A DNA stretch of 64,000 nt from NCBI GenBank assembly GCA_019022495.1, contig JAFEKR010000002.1, positions 3,596,001 to 3,660,000 of the forward strand. The letters run 5' to 3'. This DNA comes from Epichloe hybrida. Taxonomy: Eukaryota > Ascomycota > Sordariomycetes > Hypocreales > Clavicipitaceae. A model generated the notes under the pieces. It had not been told where the DNA came from. It worked only from the letters and a program-made list of their open reading frames with translations, and did no database searches. Below are positions 44,487 through 56,200 of this stretch, piece by piece. The translations under genes and the position numbers were made by a program. Positions within the stretch are counted from its first letter, which is position 1; every line of letters begins with the position of its first letter.

Positions 44487-45496
44487 ATGCAGAATTGGTC
44501 AGTCGATGAACCATGGCTCGATCTAGGTTGCGGGTTGGCTGAAGGGCCCTTTTATGAAAGCGAAACCAACTCGATACGCTTTGTTGACATCAAACGAAAG
44601 AGAGTGCATTCAGTACCGCTGGAAGGGACCGAATCATCCGTACAAACTTGGCAGCTCGACGTTTGCCCGACTGTGACTGCTGACATCGAGGGGGTTGACC
44701 CTTGTCAGCGCATTCTGATTGGTATCAAATACGGACTCGCGGCATTTGATCGAAACACGGGATCGTACGAGATCTTGGCACGCTTCAACGATCCAGATGA
44801 CGAACGCCTGCGCAGCAACGATGGAGCTGCCGATCCTCACGGGCACTTTTGGGTGGGCAGCATGACGGACTTTGGACACGGAGAATTTCAGCCCGAGGGT
44901 GAGTGAGTGAGTGAGTGGAAGTCGGCGAATGTTTCAGCACGCCATCTACTCCGTATGTGTCAATAAATCCGACAACCACTAACAAGGCGCTCGATGCTCT
45001 CGCGTGTTTCTCAACAGGCTCTCTCTATCGTTTCCGCAAAGGAAGCAAAGAAGAAGTCGTCCAGGGTCTCACAATCCCAAACTCGATAGGATGGGCCCCC
45101 GACAACAAGACCATGTACTATACTCACTCAAAGACTCGCGAGATCTTCGCCCTAGACTACAATACCAGCTCCGGGGCTGTGTCAAACCAACGCCTGTTCT
45201 ATCAGCACCCAACCTCGGGGGAGCCAGATGGGTTTCGCATTGACGTCGACGGAAACATGTGGACGGCGATATACGGTGAGAGCCGGGTGCTTAGGATCAA
45301 TCCTGAGGGTCAAGTCACGGGCGAGATTTCGCTGCCAACGCGGAACATTAGCTGCGTCCAATTTGCCGGGACCCAACTCGTCATCACGTCGGGGGCAGAT
45401 GAGGATGGCGAGGGGCAGAGCAAGCGACATGGCGGCAATTTGTTCAAAGTGGATGTGGGGAAAGCAGGTCTGGAACTTTTCAAATCTAGGATGTAG
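44487..45496 (+). CDS. SMP-30/gluconolactonase-like sugar lactonase
   Basis: Two exons, 44487-44898 and 45018-45496, giving 296 residues. The join restores PEGGSLYRF-type sequence in phase 1. Members are six-bladed beta-propeller lactonases that open sugar lactones using one divalent metal ion. The metal and substrate ligands are visible: Glu19 (LAEGPFY), Asn111-Asp112 (SNDGAADPHGHFWVGSM), Asn159 (TIPNSIGWAPD) and Asp208 (GEPDGFRIDVDGNMW). No signal peptide, so cytosolic. The actual sugar is unknown. The intron begins with four overlapping GTGAGT hexamers in a GAGT repeat and contains a TACTCCGTA nonamer at about 44947. It is isolated from other sugar genes in this window. Confidence 0.9.
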
Positions 45497-48418
45497 GGAA
45501 TGAAATCCGCACATAGGGGAGGGGATTTCGGTCCCCTCGTGCCCCCGTGCCCTTTCTTCCTCCCCTCTGTGGGTTTGGTCAGGACAAGCGCTCGGGTACG
45601 AGGCATGCAGATGGCACGGTGTCGCAAGCATGCCCGTTCAGAAAACGAGTTGCGAACTAATCATACGGAGTAATGACAGGGAATGGTCCGCATTATTACG
45701 GATCCGTATGTACATGTACTCTCCATGTTCAGTTCCGTGCTTGCTAATTGATCAAAGCCAGGGAAGTGGTGGGGCTTATCCGCACATCCGTACATCCGAC
45801 CTGCTCACCTACGATTATGTATGATTACGGAGTAGAGCAGCAACACATTATTCATTCATCTTATCGACAATAGGGGTTGGGAGTATAAATCCGGTAACAT
45901 GACGACGACGCTAAGATCGGGCCAAACTGCGAGGAACACATGCAACATGCAACACGACGAGGTTGCATGATCATATGCCGTCGTGCTATTATCAGACTGA
46001 CTACCTTGTCGTCTGCCCCATGCCGGCACAGAACGACCCACGCATGCTTGCTTGCTTTATTGATTGAATGATTGATTGATTGCATCATCCAGACCCCAAG
46101 ACTGACGACGATTTCGAGCCCAACCACCGATCTGCCCAGCCGATATCAATGCAACAGAAGACCTGGGGAAGCCTGGCTGGGGAGAGAGACACCCTCCCGC
46201 CGTGTCAGAAACGCGCAAGAAACGCACAGTTCTGTCCCGTTCCGCAACAGGCAACGAACGGATGTTGTCCTGCTCGGAGCCCCCTACTTGAATCCTGGAG
46301 CATTGTCCGATTCCACTCCGTACAGTACAGTACAATACAATACAATTTACAGTCCGGTAGGCAACATTTCTTGTTGGGCAGAGGTGTGCTAGAGTGGGTA
46401 CCCCTTTCTCGGCTCCTCGTCGTCTTGACCGCCGTCTTATCGACTGAAGCATTCAAAGGGGACCTAACGGCCAATGTGCAAGGGGGGCACAGTGTCTACG
46501 GGTTACCCCGTACAGATGTTCGAGACCGGCAAGGCAAGCCAAACTGTCTCCGAATCAAAGAAGGACGTACGGGGCAAAGGGAACAAGGCTGGGCAGGAAT
46601 ATGATGCATCATATTCTGGGGTTTGTTCACTGGCCTTGTTTGTTGCTGCGCTGTACACGCGTGCTCCAAGTACATGTACCGAGTACGAATTACGCAGTAC
46701 CTCCATGACGAACTCAACTCGTCCGTCTTGTCCGGAGAGAGGGCCCAGAACAAGTTGGTTGGTTGGGCTGTAATTTCTTGTAGCCCGCGTTCCTTGGATG
46801 TGGGAGTAACGCACTGCTCTGTACATGTCAGCGCGTGCATGTGCGAACAACCCTCATCAAATGGACTTTGGGTCATCGTTGAGCGCTTTTCACGTCAACG
46901 TCCGGTGAGTGAAAGAGATCGGAGATGCAGATACCTTCGGGGCCGGGAGTCCACGTGCCTTGGCGAGGGCGGCAGATTTTCTCCCTCAGTGGGCGGCGTG
47001 CTGACTCCCATGTAGACGCTGTTCCGGTCATTTGGTAGTTGCCAAGGACAAACAGGGAGGGTTCTTTTGTCCATGGCTTTTTTTTTTTTTTTTTTCCCGC
47101 GAGTTTGGTGAGGGATGACGTGCTTCCGTAGAGCGACGAAGGCATCTCCGGCACAAAGGAACATGTGGATTGTCAAAAACGAGGTACTACTTCCCAGCCT
47201 TTATTTGGAGAGAAAAAAAACTTCTCTTCAGGTCGTGCCTCTGGTCCATCCTTCTATGGAGCGTGGTATGTCCCACCGTGGAGATTTTCACGGATTCCAA
47301 TCGCCATTCTACCGTGTTCATCATTCCCGTTCCCGATTGTCTTTTTTTTTTTTTCGAACTTAAGCGAAATTGGCTTACATGGACCGCGCCGGAATAACTT
47401 CCCATGCAACTTCTGACCACCTATTCAGTTGATGCCGCTCCTCGTCTTTCATCCGGCACTAGTGCCAGCGGCTGGATACATATCATCCCTCGACAAAAGG
47501 AAAAAAAAAAAAAAAAAAAGCTGCAGTCGGGCTCCCTCCCCGCAAACCAGCCTATTAGCCTCGTGTGCTTCCCTGGAATACTAGTAATGTGACTCTTTCA
47601 TCTTCTTGCCCTGTCTCGCTTGATCCCCCCTGGACGTTCAAGTCCCCTTCGCCTTCTGTCACTGACACCTCGTGAACACTCGCTTCGTAGACATTCTCGA
47701 GCAAGCTGAGACCCGGGTACCGAAGGAAGTTACTAACTATAAAAGTAAAGAGACATAGATCTCTTTTTAGAACATAGAGTATCTCTTTCGCCTTACTATA
47801 CCTGGTTCGCAGCCCCAGATGGGTTGGCGACGCGGGACCAAGTCAAAGTTTGTGCCATTGAGGCGGACCTGGCACCCGAATGGAAGGCCTTGTTTATATG
47901 GGATCCTTGAGCATGGGTGATTATAAAGTTGTTCATGCCAAAGATTTATTACCACGTCATGTAACATGACATGATGCGATGAGGTGAGGTGATATCATGC
48001 GATGAGACGTGATGAGATGTCTCCGTTGTGATCGAACTCTTGCCGCACAAGGATCTATTCTCGGACACGACAATGTCATCTATACTTCTACTTGATCGCC
48101 GGAAGTGGTCCTTTCAGACGTCGCAAATGGCTTTGCCCGATCCTTAGTCGGCTAGACGCACCTTGCACTCGTTCTCATTCCCCGTTCTGCTCGAACAAAC
48201 CCATGACAGATGGACGATATTGTTGGCGAGATCCACACGGCCATGACACGACTTTGCGGTCATTGATGGAACAACATGTGGGCTGCAAATATCGATTTCT
48301 GTTGTATATAACGGTGTTCAGAAGGCTAGCTAATTGATGCACTAATGTCAACACGGCTGGCATTGTTTCTCATATCCATACCATAGTCGCCCTTGTAAAC
48401 GCATTATTTCGCCTCTCT
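45497..48418. other. 2.9-kb gene-free stretch
   Basis: No gene recognised. Contains TACGGAGTA nonamers near 45666 and 45825, short tandem repeats (GATT near 46063-46080; ACAAT/ACAGT near 46320-46345; GATGAG-like units at 47965-48025), a T run at 47078-47095 and an A run at 47501-47519. Confidence 0.45.
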
Positions 48419-51022
48419 TCATTTCCCTCCGTGTTGTCTCCCAATGAGGTCTGTGTTGATCACCAAATCATCCTGATGCCTCATGTGGACGACAATGGTC
48501 AGTGCTTCGATTCCCAACTCATCTGCAGCACTCCCTTCGTACCGATGATGAGCTCCGTTTCTTTTCCGCTCACTGCTTCCCTCATAAAGTGCCAGCATAT
48601 CCTCACTACTCAGTATCTCGTCTCGCAACTTCAGGTACCGATTTCTCCAGCGGCACGAGTGAGGAGGGCTTTCAGTCGTTGCCCTCTCGCGAGCTGGCTC
48701 GTTTGAGGCAATAGTCAGACTTCTTCTCCTTTCAGAGCTGGGCACCTTTGCTTCGCCATTGGCAACCTCTTGCTCAAAGTCCTCTTGCACTTTCTTCCAA
48801 GCTAGCGAATGCTCAATGGCCCGGATGCTTAATCTAGGCTCTGTGAACGGGTCCTCAGAGTTGAAATCGCCGTCTCTTGCTCTCACCAAAGAGCCACTTT
48901 CATTGTTCAAATGACCTGGCCATATAGCCCAGTAGTGCCAGTTGCTCTGAGGCCAGATGAATCTGTCGCCAACTATGCTGATATTCTGGTATAAACCTGG
49001 ATGGTGTGTGTTGTGCGGTGTCTTCGACTTCTGCACGGCTTTCTTCTTGGTATGGAGGACTTTTCGTCATTTCTCTCGACCCTTGCAGACATCCAAGAGT
49101 GCTTGAGACTCGACGAAGTGATTGCCGAGACCACGGTGGCCGAGGCTGCGTTGAAGGCTGGCCGTCCCTCGGAGGAGTTCCGACTTTTCTGAGAGTAGGC
49201 CAGGGTTCGGGCTTTAAAAATGGAGTCTGCGGCACGGGGCAAAGATCTGTATCCTGCCTCTGCCGTCTATATCCCGTCAAGCTGGGCAAGCCAGGTTCAG
49301 CGCTTGTTGTTGCAGGCAAAGAATCTACCAAGTGCCCAGGAATCACCTCGTTTTGCCTAATACCCGGCACTGAATCGGTCTCGAGCACACTCTCGCCTTT
49401 GGGAGTCTTGCTGACCCTGGCAGGCTGAGCCATGCCAAAGTCACTGCTGTCGGCAATATCTCGATTCCTCGGTTTGAGCGTCAGTGGATGTGGCCGGAGG
49501 GCACTTTCTTGGTCTCCATGCTCTCCTGTATTAGATGGCAGTTTCGTTGCACTAACACTGCTTGATCTTGAAGATATCGAGACTTGGCGTGTGATGGACC
49601 TGGAGTGATCAAGGGCCGTCAGGTTGCGCAACTGGCTAGGATCAGCCTCCTTTGGTACATCATCCTGTTCAAGATCGTGGGAATTATAGCCACTTTCTAT
49701 GACGTTTATTTGTTCATCATCCTCCAGACTGTGTAGGCGAGATCTGCGTTGCAGTCTCGTAGGGGTTTCTTCACTAGCCGTCGCAAGTGAAGTCTGCGTT
49801 GTCGAGTCTCTGCTGCGAGGCCAATGCTCAGAGGCTATGCCGTTATGCCCCAAAGTATTCCGAGACGTGTGAAACTCTTCAGCATGGCGGCACAGCTTAC
49901 CAAATTTGCCTTGAAGGGCGTCGCTCGAATAGCCGTCCTGCCGATTCCGGGTCGTACTCATTGGACTCATCTGGACCGAGCAGCAAAGGCTATGTCTCTC
50001 AATTTCCTGCACCTGGTCCTCCGGTCCATGGTCCTGATGAACACTTGGCTTGTCGGCGGCGACATTGCTTGTGCTTTTGTCCATGAACGAGCGAGGAATA
50101 CAATCTGAGAGTCGCCTTGGTCGACTGCCACGAGTGTGTGTCGTCGCCTTGTGAGGAGCCGACGATGTCCCTTTGGAGTATCGATCGGCCAAAAAGAATG
50201 GGTTGCTTGTGACTGGACCTCGGGTTGGTGTTTGCGGGTTGACCTCAGCATGGACAGCCAGCGGAATGGAAGCGTCTCTTTTATCAGGGCCTGGGCTTTC
50301 ATTCAGTACCTCTGCTTCTTGAGATTGCATCGAATTCTCTGCCGAGATGCGTGTATCTCTCTTCCATCGTTCAGAGGCACATTTATAGCAAAAATCATGT
50401 CCACATCTGCCACATTGTTGTTCGTAAGGGAGAGCCTCGCCACATGAATGACACAATTGTGTCACTTTATCTTGACCGAGGTGAAGCTTCTTGTCTTGAT
50501 TCAGTGTCAATCCCTGAGGAAACAGCGTGGGATCCGTCTCTTCAACAAGTTTCGTGACTGGCTCGTCTTCGGAGACCTCATCACTAGCTGATGTTGTAAA
50601 AATTCTGCAGCGAACGTCAATAAAACTTTTAGCCATAGTCCAGGTCAAAGTTCTCACACCAGCTCTTCTGACAACACGTCTCGTTTTGAGCGTACACTTT
50701 GCCCCCGGGACGAGACCTCAATCGGCTCAAGGCAATTACCCGTTGTCAACGCCCGACCAATAAAGGTGTTCTCAAGTGACAAAGGGGTGGTGTCATTGTT
50801 CAAAATGTTTCGAGAAGCTGGAGTGGCGAACCGTGCATTAACTCGGCGACCCCATCCAACCTTTCTATCATCCCCGTCGCCGTCCATATTGAGAACCGTG
50901 TCTTTCTGCGGCAACTCGCCGGTTGCTATAGAAGTTAGCTGTTGTATTCGAGCGCTGACAAACCCAGAAAGGACAGTTTTCTCGGGACTGGTGGTATTTT
51001 TGCAAAAATGACGGACTGGCAT
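48419..51022 (-). CDS. Uncharacterised fungal protein with an N-terminal Cys-rich zinc finger; reading frame broken
   Basis: Exon 1 is 51022-50658 (MPVRHFCKNTTSPEKT) and a GTGAGA..CTGCAG intron leads to exon 2 from 50604. Exon 2 stays open in one frame to a stop at 48900. The conserved-looking C-terminus (CRWRNRYLKLRDEI, then GIEALTIVVHMRHQDDLVIN) is in another frame, open from 49066 to the stop at 48419. The switch must fall within 49066-48900, where I find no consensus intron; it equals one extra base or two lost. A zinc-finger-like segment CHSCGEALPYEQQCGRCGHD..CYKC lies at about residues 172-196. The rest is Ser/Arg-rich and probably disordered. I do not recognise a named family. The gene may be intact with an unusual intron, a recent pseudogene, or carry a sequencing indel. 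Confidence 0.65.
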
Positions 51023-51442
51023 CAATCACGTCGAATATTTCGGTTAAGCAATATGTCATTACCCTCTGTAAAGTACCATGAATATAAAATGTATTGGGTG
51101 AAGAAACAAGTAACACCAAGTTTGGGTACATTCGGGGATTTTGTGCTCTATGTGGACTGATGAAAAGATGAGGGGTCATGGGTTGTTGCTGACTGGGGCT
51201 GTAATGGTGGTACTGGAAGGCAAGAGCAACTTGAATCGGTTCCGAAGGCATAGATGCTTCCCGGCGGCAAGCGCGACGCACACATGAAAAAAAGGACATA
51301 AACACAGCAAGATGCAGACTGGTTCACACAGAAGAAATATGGGTTATGGGTGACGACACCGCCGACTGGTATCAACTGTACGGGTTCGGGGCTAATAATT
51401 GTAAAAAAGTGATGTACATAAGGTTAGACACAGTAAAACCGT
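51023..51442. other. Short intergenic region
   Basis: 420 bp between the start of the minus-strand zinc-finger gene and the stop of the minus-strand ATP synthase delta-like gene. Nothing recognisable; it should hold the promoter of the former. Confidence 0.4.
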
Positions 51443-52159
51443 CTATTTCACATGGGCAGAGAGAGTCTCGAGAACCTGTCATCGCAGTCAACAACTGAAG
51501 CACCCTTACGGCGAAAGCCAGATTGAAACTCACCTCTAGCTCAATCTTAGCTTCAGCAATATCCTGCTCGCTTCCGCTGCCGCTGGCAACCTTCTGGGCC
51601 TCGGCGATTCCAGCTCGGATGGCTTCGGCGCTGAAATCCTCGATAGGGTAACCTTCGGGCGAGTTGATGCTCATAGTCGAGTTTGGGTGGACGGTAGCGA
51701 ATCCACCGGCAACTGTCGTGGTCAATCAGTCACTGTCTTTACCATTTCCCCATATTCTCCCATGGTTCTTGCGCAGAGAAATGTCACAATTGCCCAGCGG
51801 GGACAAGATTTGACGTACGGAACCACTGCTTGGCACCACCGCTCTCCTCGACAACCTCGACAACACCAGGCTTGAGCTGCTCGATGGAAGGAACGTGGTT
51901 GGCCAGGACACCCATATCACCAGACTCGGCGGGAATGTTGACCTGAACGACATCCTGAGACTTGTAGATGGACTGCACAGATGCGCCAATTAGTTCCCGT
52001 CATTTTCGACTCGCATGATCCGCGCAGATAGATCAATTTCGTTCGGGCTTCCGTCGTCGACGTTGGACAATCGACGATATCTACTGCCCTTGTCGGGAAT
52101 ACGCTTAGCGCGGAAGGCTGTGGCCATGTTTCAAGGGTTTTCAATGTAAATGCTAGCAT
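51443..52159 (-). CDS. atp16: ATP synthase delta-like protein lacking its canonical first exon
   Basis: Three exons are secure: 51972-51819, 51712-51534 and 51475-51443. Their splice signals and phases agree and they encode SIYKSQDVVQVNIPAESG..VPSIEQLKPGVVEV, LAGGFATVHPNSTMSINSPEGYP, SGSGSEQDIAEAKIELE and VLETLSAHVK. This is the central-stalk delta subunit of mitochondrial F1-ATPase (bacterial epsilon fold). The usual first exon, a mitochondrial presequence plus the first beta strand (KIKLSLALPHQ in relatives), is not found upstream. The only in-phase upstream exon I can build is 52159-52085, a 25-residue start (MLAFTLKTLETWPQPS) joined through GTAGAT..ACTAAT..GTGCAG; it does not resemble the family. 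So this may be a truncated duplicate or pseudogene. Confidence 0.6.
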
Positions 52160-52767
52160 CTACGTGATCTACGGTATGGTTAACACTGAGCGTTCTCGAG
52201 CGTGCTTGTGCTCTTTCCAAGGTGGTGAGGTTCTATTGACGACGTGTTCACCTTCTGTAAAGCTCCCTCAGCAGATCCGTCCCGATCACCTGTCGTACTT
52301 AAACGCCGCCCGCGACCGTGTACCAGATAATTTTCGGAATTACCCAAAACCCACTGTATCACTAACATCAGCAACATATCCGACGCCTTCGTCCTTGTCC
52401 ACATTGCAAGCTCATCCAGTCCGAATTTGGGTTGACGACGTATACACTCAATAAATATCCCTTAGTTAAACAGCATCAGCTATTACTCATTTTGATTGAG
52501 ATCTTCTATTCTTTGAAGTTCTCGGCTCCTTTGAGAGGAGTAATAACTGCCAGTCGTGTATACCATGCCTTGGTCAATCGTTAACTTCATTTGTTGGCAT
52601 TAATGTGACCAAAGTGGTCGAATTAGGTTAAGTGGCCGGAACATTTAAACCAGAGCTGCTTGCGCTATTATTTATATTAAAAGGAAGGGTAGGGCAAAAG
52701 ACTTCGCGAAAGAAGACAATTTGGATGATTCACATTAGGCCTCGTATGTAAGCCAGATGTTCTGTGT
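52160..52767. other. Region between the ATP synthase delta-like gene and the inverted repeat
   Basis: No gene recognised. AT-rich. I searched this stretch by eye on the minus strand for the missing KIKLSLALPHQ exon and did not find it. Confidence 0.5.
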
Positions 52768-53245
52768 TCAAGATGTGAAATGATGCAAGCGATGAAAAGA
52801 GATGATGATGATGATTGACTAGCTAGGAAATCCATCAGAAGGAAAGGGAAGTTACTAATGAATAAAAGGTTTGATTAACAAAAGAAGCGAGGTCTTTGTA
52901 TAAATTAACAAACGAAGCATAGCACGGATCGCGATAACAAACGCGATAACGGGTGCCTGCTTTAACAAAAGAAAAGTGATGCCTGAGATGTGAGGCTTCA
53001 TCATCCAGCAGAAGATATTGGAGCCTCACATCGCAGCCTCACGTCTGAGGCATCCTTGTTATCGCGTTTCATCATAGGCTTCGTTTAAAGACCTTGATTC
53101 ACTTGTCTGATAGACCTTCTGTTGACCAGGTATTTGTTAATAGATTTGAAGCTTATATAGCTTCCTTTTCTCCTCCGATAGATTTCCTAGATAGTAAATC
53201 TGCATCTGCCCTTCTTTCCATTCTTTACATCATCGCACATTACTG
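52768..53245. repeat. Long imperfect inverted-repeat (foldback/MITE-like) element
   Basis: The two halves are diverged inverse copies of each other around a centre near 53005. Outer arms: ATGTGAAATGATGCAAG (about 52773) against the inverse of CATCATCGCACAT (53229-53241). Middle: CTAGGAAATCCATCAGAAGGAAA against the inverse of CCTCCGATAGATTTCCTAG. Inner: AACGAAGCATAGCACGGATC plus GCGATAACAA against the inverse of TTGTTATCGCGTTTCATCAT. Core: GATGCCTGAGATGTGAGGCT against AGCCTCACGTCTGAGGCATC (two mismatches). Arms are about 220-235 bp. No transposase is encoded. The right arm recurs alone at 19612-19866. Target-site duplications are not obvious. Confidence 0.8.
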
Positions 53246-56200
53246 TCAAGACACGACCACCATGAATGATGATTCAGCCACGGCACCGGCACGGAGCTGA
53301 TCGAAATCCCGGGCAAGACACAGACATGCACTGTTTCCTCATCTTGCCACTTGGGTGCCAATGCAACAGTCTGTCGATCAAATTCCACGGTCTCATCACG
53401 AGCTAACATAAGGATCGATTCCAGCAGTGCTGGGCCGAAATGCGAAGTAAATAAGCAATGACACCACCCTCCCCGAGTCCCCATCTTCCTGCTATTCTCT
53501 TCCATTTCCACCACCGAACTTGACCACAGAAACGGTGGCAAACCCGACCTCACAAGAACCAGTCCCATTCTTCACATGTCGTAATGCTTCAGCCGGATCA
53601 CGAGTGCCACTATTCCGGCTCCTATTCTCAACATCGTCAACCAACATTCTTCAAGACACAGGGCGACGGTGTACCGTGAGCAGTACTACCCCGCCGAAGA
53701 ACAGTCCAGTGAAGTGTTCAAATGAACCGTTGTACGAATTGAATAAAGCGCCCTTGTTGACCCTTCGCCCGTCGCTGCCTCGCACAAAACGCAGACACGG
53801 CGCACGAGCACATACAGGCGAGGTTACATTCGCCTCAAGACAAGCTTATTTTGGATGGCCGATTTTGCGTCTCATCGGACCGCATCGGACCGCGCTTGGC
53901 TTGATGGCGCAGTACGAGCTTTTACGGGGCTGCGCTTTCGGAAGACCAGAAAGTAAAGTCAAAAAATGTCGTGATGCCAATGCTAATGTGATCGGAAGAG
54001 AAAGGGAGGGAAAGTGTTTCCCCTCTGAACACGCCTGGTTATCGTGCATTTGCGAGATGTGTACATGCAGGCAGTCTCTTCGCACACACACATGTATTGA
54101 ATGTTTATGAATGGAGCTCATGGCTACATTGGCAACGAAAACTGCAGCCGGAGACGATCGAGTGCCGAACTTTACAATGGCTTAACGTCCACTGCTTACA
54201 CGATGGAACGAACCTTGATCAACATTCATATGACCATTAGCTTTGTAGCCAGGGGCTTGCAATGCCGCTGCTTTACAAGCCGATACTGATACCTTCACAC
54301 ACGACCCAAACAATCAGTCTTGTGAACTTTCTGTCGTGCTCTCCGCTTCCCAGCACATGTGAAACTCTGACAGCGCCACGTTATACCAACGGGTTTGTAC
54401 AAGAGAAGGGTGACAGCGGACACTCGGCACGCAGCACCATTTGGCAGAGGGGATTCATCGCCAAAATGTAATGTTACGTAGAGAGACATGTGACAAGCAG
54501 AGGACGACAATACGCATCGGAAAGCATCAAGCTGAGTGGTCCTGGAAACAAAGTCTTGCGGAGATGGGGAACACACCAGCTTCCAATGTCAGAGGTAGCA
54601 TTCCTTCGGGCCCGGGTCAAAACATGATCCGAAACATGGATCGCCCACTGAACCCACTGAAAGTAGTAGAGAGAAAATAAATTGATCATCATGGTTCAAT
54701 GTTTCAAAAATAAGCCAAGCTGACATCTCACAGAAATGCAGCGGGACCAGATCTGTCCGAAATGCTCAGGGATCCCAACTCAACTGCAGGCCAAGGATTT
54801 CAAGACTGGAAAAGGGCCATGGACGAATGCGCATGTGTCTTGAGCCCCCTCAGTTGCCTGATTTGTCGTTTCATGGGCGACAGATGATCAACCCGGCCAA
54901 GAGCGTGGCTCATTCGTTTCATCATTGCTGGACTTGACTGGGTCACAGCAGATGGTTGTCATTTGCCAGCCACAAGCGCCTCTTGAGGTTCCCAATACTA
55001 TATGTATATCGGCTTCCAAAAAAAAAGGAAAAAAGAGAAAGAAAAAAAGGCCAGCAGCGCCTTCCTTTCGTGTGCCTCACCGCCAGTATGAGCACATCTC
55101 TCTGCCCCTATAATAAGATGTGAATAGCGAAATATGGAGCGGCGCGACTAGCAATCAGAACGTCACGAGTTTGAAAAACTTGGACGACAACCTCAGTCGA
55201 CGCCGACGTGACCTGCGCATCATGTTTGTGCAGACGGCCTGGCTCACATGCATTGTGCTGATTAATGTACGGAGTAGGATTCCCCACTTTACGCGCCCAT
55301 GCCGCGAATGCAATTTAGGATGCGGGGTAGCACAAATCTCATGTGCGTCCAGGCAGACACGTAATAATATGTACATCAGATGATACTGCGGCGATTCAAA
55401 CATGAGTCGAGCCATCCGCATAGAAGTTTGTTGCACGGGATTACTCCGAACGTGCTTCTAGAAATTGGCTGATTTCAGAGTCGACGATATTATGGCCGAC
55501 ATGAACGATGCCCTCAATGCTAAAGAATTGCGTCCGACACATGCTGGCCTACCATCAATTGTTGGGATGCAAGGCAAGGACTGCACTAGAGCTTCCCAAG
55601 AGGGAAGGATGGATTCATGCAGCACAGAGTCGCACTACACGAATCCAGGCGCAACACGTAAGAGGCGAGGCCGCGTAGATCCCGGCCGAGTGAAGAATGG
55701 CTGCACGCCAAGATGCGTTCCATACATACAGACGGATTACATACATGGACTTTCATCGTCATACCGCAAATTGTATGTAACCTGTACCGTAGAAGCACAA
55801 AAACAGCATCAGAAGGGCCAGTCATGCCAGATTGTGGACTCATCAGTGGTACTTAATTACTTCATACCCACGGCTTCAACGTGTTTTCCAAAGACCTGAC
55901 CGCCTGGACTGGGTGACTGGGGGTGGGTGGTGCCGATGGTGCCATTACCGTGCTTCCGTAAGATTGGCAGTCACGATGTACAGTTTGTTGGTGCCGAGCC
56001 AAACATAATGGCGGTAGGAGCACCTCTGTCGTCATCATAGTCAGTAGAGAAAAAGGAATTGAGGAGAATTGTTGCTCTGAGCCTCTGAGAGTCGCTGAAG
56101 TCGACAGACAACCTAAAAAAGAAGGTGGATAAGCGACATGGTCGCATCGTCACAACAACGCTAATAAATTTGCATCCCTTTTTTGCGCGCGCCCTGCACG

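Noticed and set aside
47726..47750. Fragment GGAAGTTACTAACTATAAAAG similar to the outer left arm of the foldback element
   Set aside because: Only about 20 bases match and they are AT-rich, so I could not separate it from chance.
52835..53029. Minus-strand open frame inside the inverted repeat
   Set aside because: It falls within one arm of the foldback element and has no family resemblance; it is open by chance.
55465..55899. Open frame of about 145 codons
   Set aside because: It begins with a non-ATG codon, has no recognisable domain and no splice partners.
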